Positions 26,007-32,474 of a DNA stretch of 32,474 nt are shown piece after piece; position 1 is the stretch's first letter, and every line of letters starts with the position of its first letter. The stretch is from positions 1 to 32,474 of the forward strand of contig CAMBWO010000011.1 of assembly GCA_945871285.1 (NCBI GenBank). Direction: 5' to 3'. The notes beneath the pieces are model-generated. The model searched no databases. It was given only the letters and a program-made list of their open reading frames with translations, and was not told the DNA's origin. The position numbers were made by a program, and so were the translations under genes. The stretch is from Pseudorhodobacter antarcticus (GTDB lineage Bacteria > Pseudomonadota > Alphaproteobacteria > Rhodobacterales > Rhodobacteraceae).

Positions 26007-26195
26007 TTACTCCGGGAAATGGCTGACGATGATGAACATGACAGTCCCCACCAGCGTGACGATGAAGGAATAGGTGAACAGGATCATGGCAAAGGGTTGC
26101 ATCAGCATGACCACGCCAAGGGCGATCAGGATGGTGGCTAGCATCTCCCACGGGCCACGGCGCAGGCGCATCAAACCGTTGATAAACTGGGTCAT
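26007..26195 (-). CDS. 62-aa integral membrane protein, possibly DUF2160/GlpU-like accessory protein
   Basis: MTQFINGLMRLRRGPWEMLATILIALGVVMLMQPFAMILFTYSFIVTLVGTVMFIIVSHFPE. Two predicted TM helices, ATGA overlap with the upstream permease and a 3-nt gap to the ATPase. Confidence 0.75.
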   Translation of the reverse strand: MTQFINGLMRLRRGPWEMLATILIALGVVMLMQPFAMILFTYSFIVTLVGTVMFIIVSHFPE

Positions 26196-27130
26196 TTCCG
26201 CACCGCCCCAAAGGTGATGCCGCGCAGCAGGTGTTTGCGCAGAAGGATGGTGAACACCATGATCGGCACCAGAAACAGCGTGGCCCCGGCGGCGACGGCG
26301 GGCCAGTCCTTGCCCCCGGTCCCGATGATGGTGGGGATGAAGGGCGGGGCGGTTTGCGCGGTGCCCGAGGTGAGGAGCGCCACAAAGGCATATTCGTTCC
26401 AAGCAAAGATCAGGCAGAAGATCGCGGTCGAGGCGATGCCGGTGGCGGCCTGCGGCAGGACGACCTTGGTGAACGCCTGAAACCGCGTGTAGCCGTCGAT
26501 CAGGGCAGCCTCCTCATACTCCACCGGGATTTCGTCGATGAACCCTTTCAGCAGCCAGACCGACAGCGACAGGTTCACGGCAGTATAAAGCAGGATCATC
26601 CCCAGATGCGTATCTGACAGGCCAAGCTGGCGATACATCAGGAAAATCGGGATGGCGACGGCGATGGGGGGCATCATCCGAGTGGAGAGGATGAAGAACA
26701 AAAGGTCGTCCTTCAGCGGCACCTTGAACCGGCTGAAGGCATAGGCGGCGATGGTGCCAAGGAACACCGACAGGAAGGTCGAGCCAAAGCCGATGATGAC
26801 CGAGTTCAGGAACCGTTCGCCATATTTCGACGGGCCTGTGATGACCATGTCATACTGCCGCACGATGCGGTCGTAAAAGGTATCAGGCGGCGGCAGGGCG
26901 GCGAGATCCTCGGGCGTCACGCGGGAGCGTGAGGTGAACAGGTTCACATAGCCTTCCAGCGAGGGTTCAAAGAACACCTTGGGCGGATAGGCGATGGCGT
27001 CTTGCGGGGTCTTGAAGCCGGTTGCGATGATCCAGATCAGCGGGATCAGCGTCAGCACGGCATAGGTCACGACCAGAACGCCTGCGATCCACTTTTGACG
27101 GCCGGATGGTTCGGTGATGGAAAAGCTCAT
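26192..27130 (-). CDS. Carbohydrate-type ABC transporter permease (MalG/UgpE-like)
   Basis: MSFSITEPSGRQKWIAGVLVVTYAVLTLIPLIWIIATGFKTPQDA and an EAALIDGYTRFQAFTKVVLPQA (EAA loop). Confidence 0.92.
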   Translation of the reverse strand: MSFSITEPSGRQKWIAGVLVVTYAVLTLIPLIWIIATGFKTPQDAIAYPPKVFFEPSLEGYVNLFTSRSRVTPEDLAALPPPDTFYDRIVRQYDMVITGPSKYGERFLNSVIIGFGSTFLSVFLGTIAAYAFSRFKVPLKDDLLFFILSTRMMPPIAVAIPIFLMYRQLGLSDTHLGMILLYTAVNLSLSVWLLKGFIDEIPVEYEEAALIDGYTRFQAFTKVVLPQAATGIASTAIFCLIFAWNEYAFVALLTSGTAQTAPPFIPTIIGTGGKDWPAVAAGATLFLVPIMVFTILLRKHLLRGITFGAVRK

Positions 27131-28074
27131 CTGTCTTTGACCTTGTTGAGTGCCTTGACGTAGATCGAGGCCAGACCGAACACCGTGACGAACAGGATCA
27201 CGGCATAGGCCGAGGCATAGCCAGTGCGCCATTTCTCAAACGCCTCGCGTTTCAGGTCGATCGAGGTCAGCAAGGTCGTGGACCCCGGCCCGCCGCCGGT
27301 CAGTTGCACAACCAGATCGAACATCTTGAAATTCTCGATGCCGCGGAACAGCACGGCCAGCATCAGGAAGGGCAAGGCCATGGGAATGGTGATAGTCCAG
27401 AACTGCCGCCATTTGCTGGCCCGGTCACATTCGGCCGCCTCATATATGCTGGGCGGGATTGACCTCAGACCGGCCAGACAGATCAGCATCACAAAGGGCG
27501 TCCACATCCAGGTATCGACAATCACGATGGCCCAGGGGGCAAGGGCGACGTCGCCGATCATCGAGAAACTGGCCGGGTCGGCGCCGGTCAGGAAGGCGAT
27601 GAAGTAATTGAACAGGCCGATTTGCGGCTGATACAGGAACGTCCAGAAGTTGCCCACGACGGCGGGCGACAGCATCATGGGCAGTACGATCAGCGTCGTC
27701 CACAGATCATTGCCGCGGAATTTCTTGTTGATCAGGTAGGCGAGGGTGAAGCCGATCAGCACCTGCAACACGATGGTCCAGATCAGGAAATGCGCGGTGG
27801 ATTGCAGGGCGATCCAGGTGTCCTCATCTGTCAGGATCTTGCGGTAATTCTCGAGGCCCACAAACTCGACCGCATTGTTGGGCCGGTTGGTGCGAAAATT
27901 GGTCAGGCTCAACCGGATGGTCCAGATCAGCGGAAAGATGTTGATCGCCAGCAGCAGAAAGATCGTTGGCGCCACGAACAGCCACGCAATGGTGCGGTCC
28001 GACAGACCCCGGATGCGATGGGCAAGCTGGGGCGGCGTGGCAGAGGCCACGCGGTGTGCCAAAGGATCAGACAT
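27127..28074 (-). CDS. Carbohydrate-type ABC transporter permease (MalF/UgpA-like)
   Basis: WLFVAPTIFLLLAINIFPLIWTIRLSLTNF and an EAAECDRASKWRQFWTITIPMALP (EAA loop). Confidence 0.92.
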   Translation of the reverse strand: MSDPLAHRVASATPPQLAHRIRGLSDRTIAWLFVAPTIFLLLAINIFPLIWTIRLSLTNFRTNRPNNAVEFVGLENYRKILTDEDTWIALQSTAHFLIWTIVLQVLIGFTLAYLINKKFRGNDLWTTLIVLPMMLSPAVVGNFWTFLYQPQIGLFNYFIAFLTGADPASFSMIGDVALAPWAIVIVDTWMWTPFVMLICLAGLRSIPPSIYEAAECDRASKWRQFWTITIPMALPFLMLAVLFRGIENFKMFDLVVQLTGGGPGSTTLLTSIDLKREAFEKWRTGYASAYAVILFVTVFGLASIYVKALNKVKDR

Positions 28075-28150
28075 GATTCGGGGCTTTCCTGAGGGCTATG
28101 GGATAGATGATGCGCGAGGCCCTGGTGACCCTCAAGGGCCCCGCGGCTGA

Positions 28151-28182
28151 TGCTGCCCGCCAAGCGGGAGGGGCGGGCAGCA
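28151..28182 (-). terminator. Stem-loop between the SBP gene and the permease genes
   Basis: TGCTGCCCGCC-10 nt-GGCGGGCAGCA, perfect 11-bp arms beginning 6 nt beyond the SBP stop codon. There is no strong T tract on the minus strand. Confidence 0.75.
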
Positions 28183-28188
28183 ATCGGG

Positions 28189-29502
28189 TCAGAGCTTGCC
28201 TTCTTCCTCGAAAACTTCGGTCCAATCGGCAACCAGACCGTCCAGCGCCTCTTTCGCGCTGCCCTGACCGGCAACCACATAGTCATGGAACCGCTTTTGC
28301 GAGGCCTGCAACAGGGTTGCATAGGCGGGTTCAGCCCAGAAGTCCTTGACGATGGCCATGCTGTCCAGGAAGGTCTGCGCATAGGGCGCGCTTGCCACGA
28401 ACCCCGGATCCTCGACCACGGCCCGCAGAGCCGAGAAGCCACCCAGTTTCCACCACTTGGCCTGCACTTCGGGCTGGGCGAACCACTTGATATAGGTCAG
28501 CGCCGCCTCTTGCTTTTCCGAGGAAGCAACAACCGAAATGCCCTGGCCGCCCAGTTGCGCGAACTTGTCGCCATTCGGACCAGCGGGGTTGGCGAAATAG
28601 CCGGTCACGTCGCCGCCGACAGTGGCATCGGTGTCAAAACCCGGCCAGGTGAACGCAAAGTTCATCTGCAACGCAACCTGCCCCGATTTGAACGCATCCA
28701 CACCCTCGCCCATATAGCTGTTGGACGATCCGGGCGGGGTGCAGCAATCATACAGCGCCTTGTAGAACTCCAGACCGGCAATCGCCCCTTCGGAGTTCAC
28801 GAAACCCTCCATCTCATAGGGCTTGTCGGGGTTGTCGTAATTGAAGCCAAAGCTGTAAAGGACGTCCATCGCGCCCATCGTGATGCCTTCGGACCCGCGC
28901 TCGGTATAGATCGAGGCGCCGTAGACCGTCTTGCCGTCAATGTCGCGGCCCTGGAAGAATTCGGCGGTGTCCTTGAGTTCCGCAAAGGTCGCAGGCACGC
29001 CCAGATCGCGGCCATACTTTTCCTTGAACGCGGCCTGAATGTCCGGACGAGCGAACCAATCCTTGCGGTAGGTCCAGCCGACCACATCGCCAAAGGCCGG
29101 CAGCGACCAGTAGTTCGGCGTGCCCTTGGGCCATTCGGAATAGCCGGTCACGGTGGCGGGGATGAAGGCATCCATCGAGATGCCGTTGGCATCGAAGAAA
29201 TCGTTCAGCTTGACATATTGACCATTTTCAGCCGCTCCGCCGATCCACTGGCTGTCACCGATCAGCAGGTCGCACAGCTTGCCACCCGAGTTCAACTCGT
29301 TCAACATCCGGTCGGCAAAGTTCGTCCACGGCACGAATTCAAAGGACATCTTGTTGCCCGACTGCGCCTCGTAATCCTTGCTCAACTCGATCAGTGCGTT
29401 TGCCGGGTCCCAGGCGGCCCAGCACAAGGTCAGGTCTTCGGCCTGAGCCGCCCCCGCGACAAACGCCAGCACGGCGGACGTCAACATCAACTTAGATTTC
29501 AT
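28189..29502 (-). CDS. ABC transporter substrate-binding protein (SBP family 1, sugar/polyol-like)
   Basis: Signal peptide MKSKLMLTSAVLAFVAGAAQAED, SNSYMGEGVDAFKSGQVALQMNFAFTWPG. A GGAGG ribosome-binding site fits ATG at 29502; GTG at 29508 is an alternative. Confidence 0.9.
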   Translation of the reverse strand: MKSKLMLTSAVLAFVAGAAQAEDLTLCWAAWDPANALIELSKDYEAQSGNKMSFEFVPWTNFADRMLNELNSGGKLCDLLIGDSQWIGGAAENGQYVKLNDFFDANGISMDAFIPATVTGYSEWPKGTPNYWSLPAFGDVVGWTYRKDWFARPDIQAAFKEKYGRDLGVPATFAELKDTAEFFQGRDIDGKTVYGASIYTERGSEGITMGAMDVLYSFGFNYDNPDKPYEMEGFVNSEGAIAGLEFYKALYDCCTPPGSSNSYMGEGVDAFKSGQVALQMNFAFTWPGFDTDATVGGDVTGYFANPAGPNGDKFAQLGGQGISVVASSEKQEAALTYIKWFAQPEVQAKWWKLGGFSALRAVVEDPGFVASAPYAQTFLDSMAIVKDFWAEPAYATLLQASQKRFHDYVVAGQGSAKEALDGLVADWTEVFEEEGKL

Positions 29503-29569
29503 CTTCACTTCCTCCCGGTTAAAGGCCCCGGCTTGCCTGCCGTGACTCTATTCCCCTTCGATTGTTACG

Positions 29570-29585
29570 TGAGGTGCGTGCCTCA
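29570..29585. promoter_or_regulatory. Candidate LacI-family operator 1
   Basis: TGAGGTGCGTGCCTCA, a near-perfect palindrome centred on CG, between divergent SBP and regulator genes. Confidence 0.8.
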
Positions 29586-29599
29586 TGGCAAGAAGATTC

Positions 29600-29615
29600 T
29601 GAGGTGCGTACCTCA
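29600..29615. promoter_or_regulatory. Candidate LacI-family operator 2
   Basis: TGAGGTGCGTACCTCA. It differs from site 1 at one base and is exactly 30 bp downstream of it. Confidence 0.8.
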
Positions 29616-29671
29616 AGTTGGTTGCGTCAGGCCCTGCTTTGCGCGACAAGGGCCGGAGGAGGTGATGGATC

Positions 29672-30694
29672 GTGATGCGACCGACGACAAAAGACCTGGC
29701 AAAGGCGGCCGGGGTCAGCCTGGCCACAGTGGACCGGGTTCTGAACGACCGTCCGGGCGTGCGCGAGGATACTGTCAAGATCGTCCACGAGATGATTGAA
29801 AAGATTGGCTTCATCCGAAACCTGTCCGCCGCCAATCTGGCGCGCAGCCGCAGCTATCGGTTCCTGTTTCTGGTGCCGCGCACCGGCGATCAGTTTCTGG
29901 CCGAGCTGATAGCCCGCGTGGCGGAGGCGAATACCACCCTTGCCAGCGACATGAGTTTCGCCGAAGTGGCGCAGATTCACGAAAGCGACCCGCACCAGAT
30001 TGCCGATTACCTCAGCGCGTTGGACCCGCAGGCGGTGGACGGCGTGGCGATCATGGCGCCCGAGTCGCCGCAGGCCCGCGACGCCAAGGCGCAGTTGCGC
30101 CGGCGCGGCATCGAAACGGTGACGCTGATTTCCGGCCAGACCAGCGGGGATGAGGTGTTCGTCGGCATCGACAACCACGCCGCCGGGGCCACGGCGGGGC
30201 GGCTGATGGGGCGGTTCCTGGCGGATCGACGGGGCAAGCTGATGGTCATCGCCGAAACCATGCGCGCCCGCGACAGTCTGGAGCGGAGGCTGGGCTTTGA
30301 TGAGATCATCAACGCCGATTATCCGCAACTGAACGTCCTTCCCTCGCTGGAAACCCATGGCGACCCGGACCGCACCGAACGGGTGTTGGCCCAGACGCTC
30401 GCCAGCCACAGCGACATTTGCGGCATCTATCTGCTGGGGTCCGAGGCGCGCCTGCCGCTGCAAAAGGTGGCCCATTTGCGCCCCGAGGCCAAGCCGATCA
30501 TCATCGCCCATGAACGCACGCCGTTCACCGAGGCGGGCCTGCGATCGGGCCAGATCGACGCGCTGATCACCCAGGACCCCGGTCATCTGGTGCGCAGCGC
30601 CGTGCGGATCATGCGCGCCCGCTGCGACCGCCGCGAGGTTCTGGCCAGTCAGGAAAAGATCCGGATCGAGATTCTGCTGAGCGAGAATTTGTAG
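29672..30694 (+). CDS. LacI-family transcriptional regulator
   Basis: RPTTKDLAKAAGVSLATVDRVLNDRPGVREDTVKIVHEMIEKIGFIRNLSAANLARSRS is a LacI HTH plus hinge, followed by a periplasmic-binding-like domain. Start is GTG 29672 or ATG 29675. Confidence 0.93.
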   Translation: MMRPTTKDLAKAAGVSLATVDRVLNDRPGVREDTVKIVHEMIEKIGFIRNLSAANLARSRSYRFLFLVPRTGDQFLAELIARVAEANTTLASDMSFAEVAQIHESDPHQIADYLSALDPQAVDGVAIMAPESPQARDAKAQLRRRGIETVTLISGQTSGDEVFVGIDNHAAGATAGRLMGRFLADRRGKLMVIAETMRARDSLERRLGFDEIINADYPQLNVLPSLETHGDPDRTERVLAQTLASHSDICGIYLLGSEARLPLQKVAHLRPEAKPIIIAHERTPFTEAGLRSGQIDALITQDPGHLVRSAVRIMRARCDRREVLASQEKIRIEILLSENL

Positions 30695-30731
30695 CGGCCA
30701 AAGGTGCGGCAGAGCGGAACTTTCGAAAATT

Positions 30732-30776
30732 CCGCCGCGAAACTACGATTTCTTCAAAGAAATCGGCCTGCGGCGG
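30732..30776. terminator. Nested palindrome / bidirectional terminator between convergent genes
   Basis: Outer arms CCGCCGC/GCGGCGG enclose the perfect CGATTTCTT-ca-AAGAAATCG hairpin. The element abuts the stop codon of the minus-strand gene. Confidence 0.75.
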
Positions 30777-31832
30777 TCAAGTCAGCACGCGGCCATCCGG
30801 GCCAAAAAGAACTGCGCTCGTCAGGTCAAATCCGATATGGGCGACATCGCCCAAACGGACCTGCACATCGCCGGGGGCCTTGATCGTCAAGCTGGCACCG
30901 GTGTCCAAACGAACATGCAGGATTGATTCGTCACCCAAATGTTCCACCAGCGTGACCTGCCCGCTGGCCTGTGCCCGGGCTTGCGGCACCAGCGACAGCC
31001 GATCCGGTCGCAAACCCAAAGTCACGGGCCCCGCTAGCGCAGGCTTGGGCCAGGGAAGCTGGGTTCCCCAAGGCAGGGTCAATCCGCCCTGCCCCGCCAT
31101 CGCCGGGATCAGGTTCATCGCCGGGCTGCCGATGAAGCCCGCGACGAACAGGTTGGCGGGGTTGTGATACACCTCACGCGGGGTGCCGACCTGCTCGACA
31201 CGGCCCGCATTCAGCACAACGATGCGGTCAGCCAGCGTCATCGCCTCGACCTGATCATGGGTGACGAAGATCATCGTGGCCTTCAGGTCGTGGTGCAGGC
31301 GGGCGATCTGGCTGCGCATTTCCACCCGCAGCGAGGCATCCAGGTTGGAAAGCGGCTCGTCGAACAGGAACACCTCGGGCTTGCGCACGATGGCGCGACC
31401 GATGGCGACGCGCTGCCGCTGACCGCCGGACATCGCCTTGGGGCGGCGGGGCAAAAGTTCAGTGATTTGCAGCAGGACGGCAGCTTCCTGCACGCGGGCA
31501 TCGACATCGGCGCGGGCCATGCCGGCACGGCGCAGACCGTAGGCAAGGTTGTCGTAAGCGGTCATGTGGGGATACAGCGCATAGTTCTGAAAGACCATCG
31601 CCACCCCGCGCCGCGCCGGGGCCAGTTCGGTGACATCGGCACCCGCAATGCGGATATCGCCGTAATCGACATCCTCAAGCCCCGCAATCATCCGCAACAG
31701 GGTGGATTTGCCGCAGCCCGACGGGCCGACAAACACGACCAACTCGCCATCCGCCACGGTCAGATCGACACCCTTGATCACCTCCATCTGACCAAACAGC
31801 TTGCGCACCCCTGTCAGTTGAACCGCGCCCAT
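30777..31832 (-). CDS. Sugar ABC transporter ATP-binding protein (UgpC/MalK-like)
   Basis: GPSGCGKSTLLRM, MSGGQRQRVAIGRAIV, VFLFDEPLSNLD, typical UgpC-type C-terminus. Confidence 0.93.
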   Translation of the reverse strand: MGAVQLTGVRKLFGQMEVIKGVDLTVADGELVVFVGPSGCGKSTLLRMIAGLEDVDYGDIRIAGADVTELAPARRGVAMVFQNYALYPHMTAYDNLAYGLRRAGMARADVDARVQEAAVLLQITELLPRRPKAMSGGQRQRVAIGRAIVRKPEVFLFDEPLSNLDASLRVEMRSQIARLHHDLKATMIFVTHDQVEAMTLADRIVVLNAGRVEQVGTPREVYHNPANLFVAGFIGSPAMNLIPAMAGQGGLTLPWGTQLPWPKPALAGPVTLGLRPDRLSLVPQARAQASGQVTLVEHLGDESILHVRLDTGASLTIKAPGDVQVRLGDVAHIGFDLTSAVLFGPDGRVLT

Positions 31833-31841
31833 ACCGTGCCC

Positions 31842-32474
31842 CTATTTCAAACTGGAGGAGGCCAGCCCCTGCCGGAACAGGCGCTGGGTCAAGAGGAACA
31901 AGATCACCATGGGCAACGCCGTGATCAGCGCACCGGTCATCACCGCCGACCATTCCTTGGCCCGCGTCGCCTGAAAGGTGAAGAGGCCCAGCGACAGTGG
32001 AAACTTCTCGCGGTCCTGCAGATAGATCAGGGGGCCGAAGAACTCGTTCCAGGTGTAGACGATGGCGAACAGCGCGACGATCACCAGCGCCACCCGCACC
32101 TGAGGCAGCACGATCTGCCACCAGATGCGGAATTCCGACGCCCCATCCAGCCGGGCCGCGTCCATCAATTCGCGCGGCACCCCCATGAAGAATTGGCGCA
32201 GCATGAAGATGTAGAAGGCATCGCCCAAGAGGAAGGGCGCGATCAGCGGCCAATAGGTGCCGTTCAAACCCAGTTTCGTCCAGCCCAGATAGACCGGCAG
32301 AAAGGTCACGATAGCGGGCATCAGCAGGGCACAGACGGTCAGGCCAAACACCAGATTGCGCCCCCTCCAGCGCAGGCAGCCAAAGCTGTAGGCGGCGAGC
32401 GAGCAGGAAAACACCACGGCCACCGCCACCGATCCGGCGTAAAAGACCGAGTTGAAAAACTGGCGCAGGAAGGG
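31842..32474 (-). CDS. Carbohydrate ABC transporter permease (MalG-like), 5' end outside window
   Basis: Frame stays open through the window edge (PFLRQFFNSVFYAGSVAVAVVFSC...). EAA-like loop MDAARLDGASEFRIWWQIVLPQVR. Confidence 0.9.
   Translation of the reverse strand, partial: PFLRQFFNSVFYAGSVAVAVVFSCSLAAYSFGCLRWRGRNLVFGLTVCALLMPAIVTFLPVYLGWTKLGLNGTYWPLIAPFLLGDAFYIFMLRQFFMGVPRELMDAARLDGASEFRIWWQIVLPQVRVALVIVALFAIVYTWNEFFGPLIYLQDREKFPLSLGLFTFQATRAKEWSAVMTGALITALPMVILFLLTQRLFRQGLASSSLK

Noticed and set aside
28150-29799. 549-aa + strand ORF opposite the SBP gene
   Set aside because: Antisense of a well-supported SBP gene; it also runs through the operator region and into the LacI gene in the wrong frame.
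1-32474. CRISPR arrays, tRNA/rRNA genes, prophage or transposase genes
   Set aside because: I looked for regularly spaced repeats, tRNA-like cloverleaf ends and integrase/transposase motifs and recognised none. This is visual inspection only; tRNAscan-SE, CRISPRCasFinder and ISfinder would be needed to be sure.

Overview
This window looks like a high-GC alphaproteobacterial chromosome segment, probably Rhodobacteraceae-like (inferred from gene content and composition; no search was run). From left to right it contains: (1) a choline/glycine-betaine locus, betA(partial)-betI diverging from choXWV; (2) a small exported protein, topA and dprA on the minus strand, then a gabT-like aminotransferase; (3) a cluster of palindromic repeats beside a conspicuously low-GC gene for an orphan predicted lipoprotein; (4) a bioMNY biotin ECF transporter; (5) a minus-strand operon with an acetamidase/formamidase, an S33 prolyl-aminopeptidase-like hydrolase and a five-gene Opp/Dpp-type ABC importer; (6) a beta-hydroxyacid-dehydrogenase-like gene; (7) a tightly overlapping operon with a solute-binding protein, two permeases, a 62-aa membrane protein, two different ABC ATPases and a fused DhaK-DhaL kinase, diverging from a LacI-type regulator with two matching 16-bp operators; (8) the start of another CUT1-type sugar ABC transporter. 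The best candidate for something functionally new is the heteromeric-ATPase ABC importer plus DhaKL cluster, which may take up and phosphorylate a ketotriose or tetrulose. Other observations worth checking are a GC-skew polarity switch near 13.1-13.7 kb, an alternating palindrome cluster at 10.33-10.43 kb, and the low-GC lipoprotein gene without a convincing start codon.
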